From Oscillospiraceae bacterium (GTDB taxonomy: Bacteria > Bacillota > Clostridia > Oscillospirales > Ruminococcaceae): a DNA stretch of 64,000 bases. Within the stretch, counting starts at the first letter, position 1. The number at the start of each line of letters is the position of its first letter. This document shows, one piece after another, positions 1 to 11,013 of this stretch. The notes under the pieces were generated by a model, which worked only from the letters and a program-made list of their open reading frames with translations, searched no databases and had not been told where the DNA came from. The DNA is taken from positions 1 to 64,000 of the forward strand of contig JAFRUS010000040.1 of assembly GCA_017438745.1 (NCBI GenBank), written 5' to 3'. The translations under genes and the position numbers were made by a program.

Positions 1-2492
1 GCTGCATAGTCCATTACGATCGGACCATATTCTGTAGCCTTCTTTGTAGCGTCGTAGTTTCTGCCTCGACGAGCAAGGAAGTTACCTCTTGAAACCTGAG
101 CGCTCCAGTCAGTAGTGAATGTACCGCCGCTGCCAAGAGTCATTGAACCGCTGCCGCCTGTGTTGTCAAGCCAGATCTCGTAGCTGTAGCCGTCAACGTT
201 GTCAGCCTTGTGCTGGTTCTGACCGTTGCCTACGCTGAATGTCTTACCTGTTGATGTGAAGGTAGCCGGAGTTTCCGGAGCCTTTGAAGGAGACGGTGAT
301 GGGCTTGGTGATGCAGCCTTAGATGGTGAAGGTGATGGTGACTGCTTAGCAGGTGCAACATAACCTTCGCCGAGCTTGTCGATAACCTTTGAAATGAACT
401 GTCTTAATGTTGCAAGGTCAGCAAGTTCAACTGTTCCGTTGTAAGCAACGTCAGAAGCAAGTGTCTGCTTGTCTGTAAACTTTGTTTTATCAATAAGGTG
501 AACAGCGAGAAGTGAAAGGTCTGTGATGTCGATCTTTGTATCATCGTTGATATCACCGAATGTGAAGTCTGTTGTCTGTGCAGGAGCCTGAGATGCAGGA
601 GCCTGTGAAGCAGGTGTCTGAGAAGCAGGTGTCTGAGAAGCAGGAGCCTGAGATGCAGGTGTTGACTGCTTTACAGAAGATGTATCTATTGCCATTACAG
701 ATTCATATGCTTTCTTCGGCTGATAACCCTGACTGAAGAGGAGAGGATTGTTTTCTCTTCTCCAGCTGATGCTGTCGTTTGTGCCCCATACTGTAACTGC
801 AGGAATCTGATCAGCATGATCAACTGCCATCTGGAATACGTCAGCAAAGAGCTTAGCCTGTGAGTTGAAATCAGTACCGCATGTGATGTCGAGCTCTGTG
901 ATCTGAACATCAAGACCTGTGCTTAAGAACTTTTCAAGACCTGTCTTGTAAACTTCAGCACTTGGGTACTTGACATCAAGATGTGACTGCATACCGATAC
1001 CATCGATAACGCCGAGTTCCTTGAGCTTCATAGCGATGCTGTAGATATCGTTTGTCTTTGCAGGAATGTATTCGTTATAGTCATTGATGTAAAGTTTGCA
1101 TCCCTTAGGAGCATACTTTCTTGCATATGTGAATGCGTTGATGATGAACTCATCGTTTGTATCGCCGTAAACCTTTGTCCAGCCAGAGTTGCTGCCAGGA
1201 CGGAGTCCGCCGCCGTCGTTTAAGAAGAGCTCGTTACATACGTCGTATGCGTAAACTTCAAGCTTTGGATATTCCTTAGCAAGGAGATCAAATGTATCCT
1301 TGATGAAGTTTTCAAGACGCTGGTTCATGATGTCCTTGGAAACATAAGCACCGTTCTGTGAGAAGTTTTCTCTGAAGAACCAGTCAGGTGTCTGGCTGTA
1401 CCAAACGAATGTGTGACCTCTGAGTGCTATACCGTTCTGTTCACAGAACTTAAGTGTTGAAGCAGCCTTTGAAAGTGAAACCTTAGCTCTTGTGTTGTCA
1501 GAACCAGGTGAGAGAAGAGCGTCAGGCTTGAGTTCGTTTTCAGGTGTGATAGAGTTGAAGTGCTTCTTGATGAAGTCTCCGCCCTGTCCGAGTTCGTGCG
1601 GGCTTACTGAAGTACCGATCCTGAAGCAGTCTGCGAACTTGCCCTTAAGTGAATCAGCAGATGGCTGACTTGTATTGGTGCTCGGATTCTGGTTATTGTT
1701 ATTATTGTTGTTGTTGTTTTCGCTGGAGCCTGTTCCGATCGTGAGCTTTGTTACGTTAGCTTTACCGCTGCTCTCCCAGCCTTCAACGTTGAGTGCAACT
1801 TCTGTAAGGTTACCGATGTTCCAGCCAGCAGCTGCCCATGCCTTGAAGTGATCTGATACTGTGATGGTACCTGATGTTCTCTTTGACTTACGAACGCTGA
1901 AGTACTGCTTGAATGTCTCGTTAGTACCGAGGATTGTAGGACCTGTATGGTCGAGCTGGAAGATCTCATATTCAGCACCGTCGATAGTAACTGTTTTGCT
2001 CTGACCGTTTGGTGAAGGGCACCAGTTTACCCAGTCCTCGATGATGTAGTATTCAACAAGCGGATTCTTCATCCAGCCGTATACACAGAGTCTTGAGTTA
2101 CCCTGTGAGCTTGCTGAATAGTCAGCAGCATAGTCCATTACGATCGGACCATATTCTGTTGCTTTCTTTGTTGCGTCATAGTTTCTGCCTCGGCGGGCAA
2201 GGAAGTTACCTCTAGAAACTGAAGCACTCCAGTCTGTGCTGAAAGTACCGCCGCTTCCAAGTGTCATGGAACCACTTCCGCCTGTGTTGTCAAGCCAGAT
2301 CTCATAGCTGTAGCCGTCAACGTTATCTTCCTTGTGCTGGGTCTGACCATTGCCTACAGTCAGTTTCTGACCAACCTGAGCTGCATTTACTGTAAGGACG
2401 TCCGATAAGCTGATCAGTTCAGCCGGAGCTGCGATTGACATTGCCATTGATAATGCGATGAAACCACTTATAACTTTTTTTGAGTGTTTCAT
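1..2492 (-). CDS. Multi-domain secreted xylanase, GH11-GH10-dockerin-GH11 (partial, runs off left edge)
   Basis: Secreted endo-1,4-beta-xylanase, probably a cellulosome component. The 3' end lies outside the window; about 830 codons are visible. Reading from the ATG at 2490-2492 there is a signal peptide (residues 1 to ~37), a GH11 module (~38-250) with EYYI and NVEGW-type catalytic Glu motifs, and an Asn-rich linker. A GH10 module (~280-620) follows with acid/base Glu in DVCNE and nucleophile in ITELDI. Next come a PASQ-repeat linker, a dockerin (DNA about 350-555), a Ser-Pro linker, and the start of a second GH11 cut by the window edge. By comparison with its three neighbours the missing part should complete GH11 and add a CE4 deacetylase; that is inference. 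The start is fixed by GAGGTGG just upstream. It has its own promoter, so it is a separate transcription unit. Confidence 0.93.
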   Translation of the reverse strand, partial: MKHSKKVISGFIALSMAMSIAAPAELISLSDVLTVNAAQVGQKLTVGNGQTQHKEDNVDGYSYEIWLDNTGGSGSMTLGSGGTFSTDWSASVSRGNFLARRGRNYDATKKATEYGPIVMDYAADYSASSQGNSRLCVYGWMKNPLVEYYIIEDWVNWCPSPNGQSKTVTIDGAEYEIFQLDHTGPTILGTNETFKQYFSVRKSKRTSGTITVSDHFKAWAAAGWNIGNLTEVALNVEGWESSGKANVTKLTIGTGSSENNNNNNNNNQNPSTNTSQPSADSLKGKFADCFRIGTSVSPHELGQGGDFIKKHFNSITPENELKPDALLSPGSDNTRAKVSLSKAASTLKFCEQNGIALRGHTFVWYSQTPDWFFRENFSQNGAYVSKDIMNQRLENFIKDTFDLLAKEYPKLEVYAYDVCNELFLNDGGGLRPGSNSGWTKVYGDTNDEFIINAFTYARKYAPKGCKLYINDYNEYIPAKTNDIYSIAMKLKELGVIDGIGMQSHLDVKYPSAEVYKTGLEKFLSTGLDVQITELDITCGTDFNSQAKLFADVFQMAVDHADQIPAVTVWGTNDSISWRRENNPLLFSQGYQPKKAYESVMAIDTSSVKQSTPASQAPASQTPASQTPASQAPASQAPAQTTDFTFGDINDDTKIDITDLSLLAVHLIDKTKFTDKQTLASDVAYNGTVELADLATLRQFISKVIDKLGEGYVAPAKQSPSPSPSKAASPSPSPSPSKAPETPATFTSTGKTFSVGNGQNQHKADNVDGYSYEIWLDNTGGSGSMTLGSGGTFTTDWSAQVSRGNFLARRGRNYDATKKATEYGPIVMDYA

Positions 2493-2517
2493 GTTTACCA
2501 CCTCTTTCTTGATACCT

Positions 2518-2545
2518 ATTTTATCATAAAATACATGTTTGTCAA
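2518..2545 (-). promoter_or_regulatory. Sigma-A promoter of the leftmost xylanase gene
   Basis: On the minus strand TTGACA (2540-2545) and TAAAAT (2518-2523) are 16 bp apart, about 25 nt before the ATG. The same arrangement precedes the other three xylanase genes. Confidence 0.8.
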
Positions 2546-2713
2546 GAAATCATAAATTTAAGGACTATTTATGACTGGAAATTAGTAACTGTGAAATTTA
2601 TACATTGTTTCTACTGATAGAATCTATTTTTGAAAAAATTGTGTTTTTATTTTGTCTAAATAGACAAAATTACATACTGCACCATGTAAATATAAAACTG
2701 AATTACGCTATTA

Positions 2714-2767
2714 TGGAATGCGTAATGAAGTAAAGAATATAACTCATATATTAATAAATATATAGAA
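2714..2767 (-). promoter_or_regulatory. Conserved xylanase-upstream element, copy 1
   Basis: One of four copies. In plus-strand order it has TGGWWTG, then ATGAAGT-like, then seven free bases, then ATAACTCATAT followed by an AT-rich tail. The 25-bp distance from TGG to ATAACTC is identical in all copies. This copy is about 247 bp before the start codon and 194 bp before the -35 box. The rest of the 2493-2885 gap holds only the promoter and the neighbouring terminator. Function unknown. Confidence 0.7.
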
Positions 2768-2797
2768 AAGCAGCCGGCCATCGAAATGACCGGCTGC
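2761..2797 (-). terminator. Intrinsic terminator of the GH11-CBM22-GH10 gene
   Basis: On the minus strand a 12-bp GC-rich stem (GCAGCCGGTCAT) with a TTCG loop is followed by TTTTCT. It lies about 90 bp after the stop codon at 2886. Confidence 0.85.
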
Positions 2798-2885
2798 GTA
2801 TCAGCTAAATATTGCGATTACTGATATTGCACTTTTCATTAATTGCGGGCGCAAACCGCGTAGTTATGAGCTTTGAAAAAGACTC

Positions 2886-5800
2886 TTATTTACACTCGTT
2901 GTAAAGCTGACCAGCCTGCATTGTCTTGCCCTGAGCCTTGAACATTTCAGAAACTGTTACACACTGCCAGCCCTGGCTCTTGAGGTATGGGAGGAATTCT
3001 TCCATAGCACCTGCTGTTGAGTCATAGTTTTCGTGGCAAAGTACAACCTTGTTTCTGAGTGAACCGTTTGCAAGAGCTGACTTAAGAGTATTAACGATCT
3101 GATCCTTTGAAGCACCGTTCCAGTCCTGAGTATCAAGACCACAGTTCGGGCAAGGAACACCTACTGCCTGACCTACACCTGAGTCAAATGAGAGGTAAGG
3201 AGGTCTTAAGAGGTAATCGTTGTCGCCGCCGATGATAGCATCGAGAGCGTTCTTAGTCTTCTGAACTTCGCTCTTACCCTTGTCACCCTGCTGAGTGAGG
3301 TAAGGATGTGTCCAGCTGTGGTTAGCTACTTCAAAACCAGCATTGAAAGCATTCTTGATTTCCTGTTCGTTGCCGGCAATTCTTTCGCCCCAGTAGAAGA
3401 ATGTAGCGTGGAAGCCGTTCTTTGTAAGAGCGTTGTGAATTCTTGAAGGATTCTGTGAGCCGCCGATCGGGCCATCGTCAAATGAGATAGCAACCATTGG
3501 CTTTGAAGCATCGATCCATGATACATCAGCATCTGATGTCCATACACCATTTACTACTTTACCCTTTGAACCTGTAGACTTTGCAGTCTGCTGTGGTACC
3601 TGCTGGCTGTTACCGTTTGATGGCTGAGTTGAAGGAGTAGTAGTTGTTGTTGTTGTTGAGCCCTGACCGCTGCCTGTACCGATTTCAAGCTTTGATACAA
3701 CTGCCTTACCGCTGCTCTCCCAACCTTCTACGTTGAGTGCAACTTCTGTAAGGTTACCGATGTTCCAGCCTGCGTCTGCCCAAGCCTTGAAGTGATCTGA
3801 TACTGTGATAGTACCTGATGTTCTCTTTGACTTACGAACGCTGAAGTACTGCTTGAATGTTTCGTTAGTACCGAGGATTGTAGGACCTGTATGGTCGAGC
3901 TGGAAGATCTCATATTCAGCACCGTCGATTGTAACTGTCTTGCTTGCACCGTTAGGTGATGGGCACCAGTTTACCCAGTCTTCGATGATGTAGTATTCAA
4001 CGAGAGGATTCTTCATCCAGCCGTATACGCAGAGTCTTGAGTTACCCTGTGCGCTTGCTGAGTAGTCAGCTGCATAGTCCATTACGATCGGACCATATTC
4101 TGTAGCCTTCTTTGTAGCGTCGTAGTTTCTGCCTCGACGAGCAAGGAAGTTACCTCTTGAAACTGTAGCGCTCCAGTCTGTGCTGAATGTACCGCCGCTT
4201 CCGAGTGTCATAGAACCGCTTCCGCCTGTGTTGTCAAGCCAGATCTCGTAGCTGTAGCCGTCAACGTTGTCAGCCTTGTGCTGGTTCTGACCGTTGCCTA
4301 CGCTGAATGTCTTACCTGATGATGTGAATGTAGCAGGAGTCTGTGGCTTCGGTGAAGATGATGGAGAAGGTGAAGGAGAAGCCTGCTTAGATGGTGAAGG
4401 TGATGGAGATGGTGAAGCTGACTGCTTAACCGGAGCTACATAACCTTCGCCGAGCTTGTCGATAACCTTTGAAATGAACTGTCTTAATGTTGCAAGGTCA
4501 GCAAGTTCAACTGTTCCGTTGTAAGCAACGTCAGAAGCAAGTGTCTGCTTGTCTGTGAACTTGGTCTTGTCTATAAGGTGAACAGCGAGAAGTGAAAGGT
4601 CTGTGATGTCGATCTTTGTATCATCGTTGATGTCACCGAATTTGAAGTCTGCTGCTGCAGGAGCCTGTGTTGAAGTTGATGGATTCTGCACAATGTTCTG
4701 TGTCGGATTCTGAGCAGGAGCCTGAGAAGCCGGTGCCTGTGATGCAGGAACCTGAGAAGCTGGTGCCTGACTCTTTACTGAAGATGTATCAACCTTCATT
4801 ACAGCGTCAAATGCCGGCTTAGCCTTGTATCCTGAGCTGAACAGGAGAGGGTTGTTTTCTCTTCTCCAGCTGATGCTGTCGTTTGTTCCCCAAACTGTAA
4901 GTGCAGGAATCTGATCAGCATGGTCAACTGCCATCTGGAATACATCAGCATAAAGCTTAGCCTGTGTATTGAAGTCTGAACCGCATGTGATATCAAGCTC
5001 TGTGATCTGTACGTCAAGACCTGTGCTTAAGAACTTCTCAAGACCTGTCTTGTAAACCTGAGCACTTGGGTAGCTGATGTCAAGGTGAGACTGCATACCG
5101 ATACCGTCGATTACGCCTTTTTCCTTGAGCATCATAGCGATATTGTAGATATCGTTTGTCTTTGCAGGAATGTATTCGTTATAGTCATTGATGTAAAGTT
5201 TGCATCCGGCAGGAGCATACTTTCTTGCATATGTGAATGCGTTGATGATAAATTCATCGTTAGTGTCGCCGTAAACCTTTGTCCAGCCTGAGTTGCTGCC
5301 CGGACGGAGTCCACCGCCGTCGTTTACGAAGAGTTCGTTACATACGTCGTATGCATATACTTCAAGCTTCGGATATTCCTTAGCGAGAAGATCGAATGTA
5401 TCCTTGATGAAGTTCTCAAGACGCTGATTCATGATGTCCTTTGAAACGTATGAACCGTTCTGTGAGAAGTTCTCCCTGAAGAACCAGTCAGGAGTCTGGC
5501 TGTACCATACAAATGTGTGGCCTCTGAGTGCGATACCGTTCTGTTCGCAGAACTTAAGTGTTGATGCAGCCTTTGAGAGAGATACATTAGCTCTTGTGTT
5601 GCTTGAACCAGGTGAAAGGAGAGCGTCAGGCTTGAGCTCGTTTTCAGGTGTAATTGAATTGAAGTGCTTCTTGATGAAGTCGCCGCCCTGTGAAAGTTCG
5701 TGAGGGCTTACAGATGTACCGATCTTGAAGCATGCACCGAACTTGCCCTTGAGTGAGCCGTCGTTTACTTCCTGTCCGCCTGATGAAGGTCTTGATACAG

Positions 5801-7133
5801 GCTGTGTTCCTGTATTTGATGTTGGCTGTGTTACAGTAGATGAAGAAGAACCGTCACCTGCAACAGTAATATCGTCTACAAAGAAGTCGATAAGGTCAGC
5901 AGCTGTATCATTTTCTGAATATGCTGTCTGAATGTAGAGTGAGATGTTTTCAGCACCTGCAGGAATTGTGAAGTCACCTGCGAGCTTTGTCATCTTACCG
6001 CTTGAAGCTGTTGCGTCAGCTATGTTATCATAGTTTGTTTCACCGCCCAGATCATACTGAACACCGAATGTGAAACCTGCTGATGAATAGTTGTCGTTCT
6101 TGTATCCAACAGAAGAACTGAAGCTGTATGAACCGCCTGCCTTAAGGTCTGAAGAAGCATTCTGGATACCGTTCCATGAAGCTGATCTTCCTGTTACTGC
6201 AAGAGCCTTTGAACCGCCGTTCTTCATATCTCCTGAGAGAAGAAGTTCAACGCTGTCGCCTCTTGCTGTCCAGCCGCCTGCATTGCTTTCGCAGTCTGTT
6301 GAAAGACCTGTACCTGCTGAAACAGGTGTTCCGCTGATCTTGGCAACAGGTGCCTGTGAAGCTGCCGGCTGAGTTGAAGAAGGTGAACCGCCGATCTGGA
6401 GGTTATTCTTCTTAACGTTTGCCTTACCGCTTGAACGGTAGCCTTCGATGTTGAGGGCAACTTCGTACATCTTGCCCATCTTCATTCCGGATCTTTCCCA
6501 TGCAGCGAAGTGATCAGATACTGTAATAGTACCCTTGAGGTTCTTCATTGCATTTACCTGAGCAGGGTTAGTCTTGTTTACGCTCCAGTACTGCTCAAAT
6601 GTTTCTGTGCCGTGAATTGACGGCTGATTAACTCGTGTTGATGTGTAAATGTCGTATGTTTTTCCGTCAGCAGAAACTGTACCCTTGCCGCCCTGCTGTC
6701 CCGGCGGTCTCCAGTCGCCCCACGCTTCTACTATATAGTATTCAACTGTAGGGTCTTCAGTCCATCCGTATACGCACATATATGAGTTACCCATTGGCTG
6801 GTAGTCTACATCATAATCGATGCTGATGTTGCCGTAATCCTTATAACCCTTTGTGCTTCCGAGTTTCTTACCCGTACGGAAGAGACAGTTTTCAATTCCG
6901 CTCCATGAACAGCTGAATCCTCCGTTTGATCCGAGCTGCATGTCGACGTTACCTGTGTAGTTCTGATTCCAGAGTTCATAGTCGTAACCGTCAGCGGTCT
7001 TACCTGTTTTCTGCTGGTCGGCAGCCTTAACTGTCAGTACGTCTGATACGCTGAGCAGTTCTGCTGGAGCTGCGATCGGCAGAGCCATTGACATTGCGAT
7101 GAAACCACTTAAAACTTTTTTTGTGTGTTTCAT
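2886..7133 (-). CDS. Multi-domain secreted xylanase/deacetylase GH11-CBM22-GH10-dockerin-GH11-CE4
   Basis: A 1415-residue secreted enzyme for acetylated xylan. Order: signal peptide (1 to ~38); a type A GH11 (~39-240) with VEYYIVE and NIEGY; CBM22 (~265-420); GH10 (~440-780) with catalytic Glu in DVCNE and ITELD; dockerin (~845-910) with first calcium loop [12 protein letters not shown]; type B GH11 (~948-1150); and CE4 deacetylase (~1187-1415). The CE4 module shows SFDDGP, HSWTH, RPPYL and LCHEN, so its metal triad and catalytic motifs are intact. An in-frame upstream ATG at 7188-7190 exists. It overlaps the promoter -35 box, and GAGGTGG precedes the ATG at 7131-7133, so the latter is chosen. 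Three catalytic xylanase domains plus an esterase in one chain is unusually large. Its C-terminal half is nearly identical to the next two genes. Confidence 0.95.
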   Translation of the reverse strand: MKHTKKVLSGFIAMSMALPIAAPAELLSVSDVLTVKAADQQKTGKTADGYDYELWNQNYTGNVDMQLGSNGGFSCSWSGIENCLFRTGKKLGSTKGYKDYGNISIDYDVDYQPMGNSYMCVYGWTEDPTVEYYIVEAWGDWRPPGQQGGKGTVSADGKTYDIYTSTRVNQPSIHGTETFEQYWSVNKTNPAQVNAMKNLKGTITVSDHFAAWERSGMKMGKMYEVALNIEGYRSSGKANVKKNNLQIGGSPSSTQPAASQAPVAKISGTPVSAGTGLSTDCESNAGGWTARGDSVELLLSGDMKNGGSKALAVTGRSASWNGIQNASSDLKAGGSYSFSSSVGYKNDNYSSAGFTFGVQYDLGGETNYDNIADATASSGKMTKLAGDFTIPAGAENISLYIQTAYSENDTAADLIDFFVDDITVAGDGSSSSTVTQPTSNTGTQPVSRPSSGGQEVNDGSLKGKFGACFKIGTSVSPHELSQGGDFIKKHFNSITPENELKPDALLSPGSSNTRANVSLSKAASTLKFCEQNGIALRGHTFVWYSQTPDWFFRENFSQNGSYVSKDIMNQRLENFIKDTFDLLAKEYPKLEVYAYDVCNELFVNDGGGLRPGSNSGWTKVYGDTNDEFIINAFTYARKYAPAGCKLYINDYNEYIPAKTNDIYNIAMMLKEKGVIDGIGMQSHLDISYPSAQVYKTGLEKFLSTGLDVQITELDITCGSDFNTQAKLYADVFQMAVDHADQIPALTVWGTNDSISWRRENNPLLFSSGYKAKPAFDAVMKVDTSSVKSQAPASQVPASQAPASQAPAQNPTQNIVQNPSTSTQAPAAADFKFGDINDDTKIDITDLSLLAVHLIDKTKFTDKQTLASDVAYNGTVELADLATLRQFISKVIDKLGEGYVAPVKQSASPSPSPSPSKQASPSPSPSSSPKPQTPATFTSSGKTFSVGNGQNQHKADNVDGYSYEIWLDNTGGSGSMTLGSGGTFSTDWSATVSRGNFLARRGRNYDATKKATEYGPIVMDYAADYSASAQGNSRLCVYGWMKNPLVEYYIIEDWVNWCPSPNGASKTVTIDGAEYEIFQLDHTGPTILGTNETFKQYFSVRKSKRTSGTITVSDHFKAWADAGWNIGNLTEVALNVEGWESSGKAVVSKLEIGTGSGQGSTTTTTTTPSTQPSNGNSQQVPQQTAKSTGSKGKVVNGVWTSDADVSWIDASKPMVAISFDDGPIGGSQNPSRIHNALTKNGFHATFFYWGERIAGNEQEIKNAFNAGFEVANHSWTHPYLTQQGDKGKSEVQKTKNALDAIIGGDNDYLLRPPYLSFDSGVGQAVGVPCPNCGLDTQDWNGASKDQIVNTLKSALANGSLRNKVVLCHENYDSTAGAMEEFLPYLKSQGWQCVTVSEMFKAQGKTMQAGQLYNECK

Positions 7134-7158
7134 GTTTACCACCTCTTTCTTGCTTCCT

Positions 7159-7186
7159 ATTTTATCATAAAATACATCTTTGTCAA
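7159..7186 (-). promoter_or_regulatory. Sigma-A promoter of the GH11-CBM22-GH10 xylanase gene
   Basis: TTGACA (7181-7186) and TAAAAT (7159-7164) on the minus strand, 16 bp apart, about 25 nt from the ATG. Confidence 0.8.
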
Positions 7187-7355
7187 GCATGCACGAATTT
7201 GTATGTTATTTTTGTGTTGGTAAATGGCACCTGTAAAAAACAGTCATTGATTTTATCAAAAAGAAGTAAATCTCTAGAATCATTGTGTGCATTTTGGATG
7301 CATGCACAAATATACATAATATAACATGATAGAAACAGGCAATAATAAGATATAG

Positions 7356-7409
7356 TGGTATGTATGATGAAATGTCAGGTATAACTCATATATTAATAAA
7401 TATATAGAA
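7356..7409 (-). promoter_or_regulatory. Conserved xylanase-upstream element, copy 2
   Basis: Same block pattern and internal spacing as the copy at 2714-2767. It lies 248 bp before the start codon and 195 bp before the -35 box. The 7134-7528 gap otherwise holds the promoter, the next gene's terminator and no recognisable gene. Confidence 0.7.
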
Positions 7410-7438
7410 AAACAGCCGGCCATCGAAATGACCGGCTG
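7408..7438 (-). terminator. Intrinsic terminator of the GH11-CBM22-dockerin gene
   Basis: Minus-strand hairpin CAGCCGGTCAT / ATGGCCGGCTG at 7413-7438 followed by a run of five T. Confidence 0.82.
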
Positions 7439-7528
7439 TATATCAGCTGAATATTGCTTTCGGCATATATTATGCTATTCATTTATTGCGGCATGAGCCG
7501 AATAGATATGTGCTTTGAAACAAGACTG

Positions 7529-10500
7529 TTATTTGCATTCGTTGTAAAGCTGACCAGCCTGCATTGTCTTGCCCTGAGCCTTGAACATTTCTGAAACAGT
7601 TACGCACTGCCAGCCCTGGCTCTTGAGGTATGGAAGAAATTCTTCCATTGCACCTGCTGTTGAGTCATAGTTTTCGTGGCAGAGAACAACCTTGTTTCTG
7701 AGTGAACCGTTTGCAAGAGCAGTCTTGAGAGTGTTGAGGATCTGATCCTTTGAAGCACCGTCCCAGTCCTTTGTATCGAGACCGCAGTTCGGGCAAGGAA
7801 CACCTACTGCCTGACCTACGCTTGCATCAAAGTTGAGGTAAGGCGGTCTTAAGAGGTAATCATTGTCGCCGCCGATTATAGCGTCGAGAGCCTGCTTTGT
7901 TTTCTGAACTTCGCTCTTGCCCTTGTCGCCCTGCTGTGTGAGGTTTGGATGTGTCCATGTGTGGTTAGCAACTTCGAAACCTGCATTGAATGCATTCTTG
8001 ATTTCCTGCTCGTTGCCGGCGATTCTTTCGCCCCAGTAGAAGAATGTAGCATGGAAGCCGCTCTTTGTAAGAGCGTTGTGGATTCTGCCTGGATTCTGTG
8101 AACCTGCAATCGGGCCGTCGTCGAATGAGATAGCAACCATCGGCTTGTTAGGATCGATCCATGATACGTCGGCATCTGATGTCCATACGCCGTTTACTAC
8201 CTTACCCTTTGAACCAGTTGACTTAGCTGGTTCCTGAGGAACCTGCTGGCTTGTAGGCTGAGTTGTTGGTGTAGTAGTAGTTTCTTCGCCGCTGCCTGTA
8301 CCGATTGTAAGCTTTGTTACGTTAGCCTTACCGCTGCTCTCCCAGCCTTCAACGTTGAGAGCAACTTCTGTAAGGTTACCGATGTTCCAGCCTGCATCAG
8401 CCCATGCCTTGAAGTGATCTGATACTGTGATAGTACCTGATGTTCTCTTGGACTTACGAACGCTGAAGTACTGCTTGAATGTTTCAGTTGTACCGAGGAT
8501 AGTAGGACCTGTGTGATCGAGCTGGAATATCTCGTATTCAGCACCGTCGATAGTAACTGTCTTGCTCTGACCGTTTGGTTTAGGGCACCAGTTTACCCAG
8601 TCTTCGATGATGTAGTATTCAACGAGAGGATTCTTCATCCAGCCGTATACGCAGAGCCTTGAGTTACCGGCTGCGCTTGCTGAATAGTCAGCTGCATAAT
8701 CCATTACGATTGTGCCATACTCTGTAGCCTTCTTTGTAGCATCATAGTTTCTGCCGCGTCGTGCAAGGAAGTTACCCTGTGAAACCTCAGCGCTCCATTC
8801 TGTTGTGAATGTACCGCCGCTTCCAAGTGTCATTGAACCGCTGCCGCCTGTCTTGTCAAGCCAGATCTCGTAGCTGTAGCCGTCAACGTTGTCATTTTTG
8901 TACTGAGTATTATTGCCTTGTACTTTGAACGTCTGGCCGTTTGCTGTAAAGCTGCTTGTCGGCTTTGGTGACGGAGAAGGGGATGACTGCTTTGTAGGTT
9001 CAGGTGACGGTGATGTCTGTTTTGAAGGTGAAGGTGACGGTGACTGCTTAACAGGAGGTACATAACCATCGCCGAGCTTGTCGATCACCTTTGAGATGAA
9101 CTGTCTGAGTGTTGCAAGGTCAGCAAGTTCAACTGTACCGTTATATGCAACGTCAGCAGCAAGAGTCTGCTTGTCTGTGAATTTTGTCTTGTCAATAAGG
9201 TGAACAGCAAGGAGAGAAAGGTCTGTAATGTCGATCTTTTCGTCGTCGTTGATATCACCGAATGTGAAATCTTCATCAGTAGTTGTCGAGCCTGATGTAG
9301 GTGCAGGAGTTGCTGACGGTGTCTGGGTCTGTGAAGATGATGCGCCGTCGCCTGTTATTTCGATATCATCAATGAAGAAATCGATAAGGTCTGCAGCTGT
9401 ATCATTTTCAGAGTAAGCTGTCTGAACGTAGAGTGAGATGTTTTCAGCTCCTGAAGGAATTGTGAAATCACCTGCGAGCTTTGTCATCTTGCCGCTTGAT
9501 GCAGTAGCATCAGCTATGTTATCATAGTTTGTCTTTCCGTCCAGGTCATACTGTACACCGAATGTGAAACCTGTTGAAGAATAGTTGTCGTTCTTGTAAC
9601 CAACATAAGAGCTGAAACTGTATGAACCGCCGGCCTTGAGGTCTGAAGAAGCGTTCTGGATACCGTTCCATGAAGCTGTTCTTCCTGTTACTGCAAGAGC
9701 ACTTGAACCATCGTGCTTGAGATCGCCTGAAAGGAGAAGAGTAACATCATCACCTCTTGCTGTCCATCCGCCTGCATTTGATTCGCAGTCAGTAGAAATT
9801 CCTGTACCTGCTGATACAGGCTTTCCTGATGGCGCCGGTACCGGTGAAGCTGCAGGTTCTGAGGATGTCTGTGTAGCAGGATCTTCTTTGCTGCTTGTAC
9901 CAATGTTGAGCTTTGTTACGTTAGCCTTACCGCTGCTCTCCCATCCTTCGACGTTGAGCGCAACTTCAGTAAGGTTACCGATGTTCCAGCCAGCAGCTGC
10001 CCATGCCTTGAAATGATCTGATACTGTGATAGTACCTGATGTTCTCTTGGACTTACGAACACTGAAGTACTGCTTGAATGTTTCAGTTGTACCGTTAATA
10101 GTAGGACCGGTGTGGTCGAGCTGGAAGATCTCGTATTCAGCACCGTCGATAGTAACTGTTTTGCTCTGACCGTTTGGTTTAGGACACCAGTTTACCCAGT
10201 CTTCGATGATGTAGTATTCAACGAGAGGATTCTTCATCCAGCCGTAAACACAGAGTCTTGAGTTACCCGATGCGCTTGCAGAATAGTCAGCTGCATAGTC
10301 CATTACGATTGGACCATATTCTGTAGCCTTCTTTGTAGCATCATAGTTTCTGCCGCGTCGTGCAAGGAAGTTACCCTGTGAAACCTCAGCGCTCCATTCT
10401 GTTGTGAATGTACCGCCGCTTCCAAGTGTCATAGTACCGCTGCCGCCTGTTCTGTCAAGCCAGATCTCGTAGCTGTAGCCGTCAACGTTGTCTTCTTTGT

Positions 10501-10657
10501 ACTGAGTATTGCTGCCTTGTACTTTGAACGTCTGACCGACTTGCGCAGCTGTAACTGTAAGGACGTCCGATAAGCTGATCAGTTCAGCCGGCGCTGCGAT
10601 AGACAGTACCATTGACATTGCGATGAAACCACTTATAATTTTCTTTGTGTGTTTCAT
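7529..10657 (-). CDS. Multi-domain secreted xylanase/deacetylase GH11-CBM22-dockerin-GH11-CE4
   Basis: A 1042-residue secreted xylanase with an acetyl-xylan esterase-type module. Order: signal peptide (1 to ~38); type B GH11 (~39-250) with EYYIIE and NVEGW; CBM22 (~275-430) ending in the DDIEITGDG strand; dockerin (~460-530); Ser-Pro linker; second type B GH11 (~570-775); and CE4 (~815-1042) with SFDDGP, HTWTH, RPPYL and LCHEN. Both GH11 modules are of the same subtype and very similar, so this gene carries an internal duplication. It lacks the GH10 found in its left neighbour but keeps the same CBM22. The ATG at 10655-10657 is chosen over one three codons upstream because GAGGTGG is correctly spaced to it. 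The enzyme should act outside the cell on acetylated xylan, anchored through the dockerin. Confidence 0.95.
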   Translation of the reverse strand: MKHTKKIISGFIAMSMVLSIAAPAELISLSDVLTVTAAQVGQTFKVQGSNTQYKEDNVDGYSYEIWLDRTGGSGTMTLGSGGTFTTEWSAEVSQGNFLARRGRNYDATKKATEYGPIVMDYAADYSASASGNSRLCVYGWMKNPLVEYYIIEDWVNWCPKPNGQSKTVTIDGAEYEIFQLDHTGPTINGTTETFKQYFSVRKSKRTSGTITVSDHFKAWAAAGWNIGNLTEVALNVEGWESSGKANVTKLNIGTSSKEDPATQTSSEPAASPVPAPSGKPVSAGTGISTDCESNAGGWTARGDDVTLLLSGDLKHDGSSALAVTGRTASWNGIQNASSDLKAGGSYSFSSYVGYKNDNYSSTGFTFGVQYDLDGKTNYDNIADATASSGKMTKLAGDFTIPSGAENISLYVQTAYSENDTAADLIDFFIDDIEITGDGASSSQTQTPSATPAPTSGSTTTDEDFTFGDINDDEKIDITDLSLLAVHLIDKTKFTDKQTLAADVAYNGTVELADLATLRQFISKVIDKLGDGYVPPVKQSPSPSPSKQTSPSPEPTKQSSPSPSPKPTSSFTANGQTFKVQGNNTQYKNDNVDGYSYEIWLDKTGGSGSMTLGSGGTFTTEWSAEVSQGNFLARRGRNYDATKKATEYGTIVMDYAADYSASAAGNSRLCVYGWMKNPLVEYYIIEDWVNWCPKPNGQSKTVTIDGAEYEIFQLDHTGPTILGTTETFKQYFSVRKSKRTSGTITVSDHFKAWADAGWNIGNLTEVALNVEGWESSGKANVTKLTIGTGSGEETTTTPTTQPTSQQVPQEPAKSTGSKGKVVNGVWTSDADVSWIDPNKPMVAISFDDGPIAGSQNPGRIHNALTKSGFHATFFYWGERIAGNEQEIKNAFNAGFEVANHTWTHPNLTQQGDKGKSEVQKTKQALDAIIGGDNDYLLRPPYLNFDASVGQAVGVPCPNCGLDTKDWDGASKDQILNTLKTALANGSLRNKVVLCHENYDSTAGAMEEFLPYLKSQGWQCVTVSEMFKAQGKTMQAGQLYNECK

Positions 10658-10682
10658 GTTTACCACCTCTTTCTTGACTATT

Positions 10683-10710
10683 ATTTTATCATAAAATACA
10701 TCTTTGTCAA
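10683..10710 (-). promoter_or_regulatory. Sigma-A promoter of the GH11-CBM22-dockerin gene
   Basis: TTGACA (10705-10710) and TAAAAT (10683-10688) on the minus strand, 16-bp spacer. Confidence 0.8.
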
Positions 10711-10836
10711 GCGTTTCGAAGTTGTGTTTTTTTTATGATCAGCAAATTAAGAGCAAGAAAAAATATACAGAATTATTGCACAATGCACGAAAAAGTATGC
10801 ATTTTTATGTAAATATAAAGATGCAATGTATTAATG

Positions 10837-10890
10837 TGGTTTGTGAGATGAAGTAACGGGAATAACTCATATATTAATATTTATATAGAA
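10837..10890 (-). promoter_or_regulatory. Conserved xylanase-upstream element, copy 3
   Basis: Same block pattern with the fixed 25-bp internal spacing. It lies 205 bp before the start codon, so the distance to the promoter is about 43 bp (roughly four helical turns) shorter than in the other three copies. Nothing else recognisable lies in the 10658-11013 gap besides the promoter and the next terminator. Confidence 0.68.
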
Positions 10891-10919
10891 GAGCAGCCGG
10901 TCATCGGAATGACCGGCTG
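10888..10919 (-). terminator. Intrinsic terminator of the GH11-CE1 gene
   Basis: Minus-strand hairpin CAGCCGGTCATT with a perfectly matching arm (10894-10919). The T tract is weak (CTTCTAT), so termination may be less efficient than for its two siblings. Confidence 0.7.
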
Positions 10920-11013
10920 AATATTGGTTCTGTACTATACTATATTTCAGTGAATTCTGCTCTTCGTTTTAGAGAGGGTAAACTACACACATATTAGGTG
11001 TGGTAAAGAGTTG

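Noticed and set aside
7134..7190. Upstream in-frame start ([10 protein letters not shown]...) for the 1415-residue xylanase
   Set aside because: It overlaps the promoter -35 box and lacks a ribosome site; the signal peptide begins at MKHTKK, preceded by GAGGTGG.
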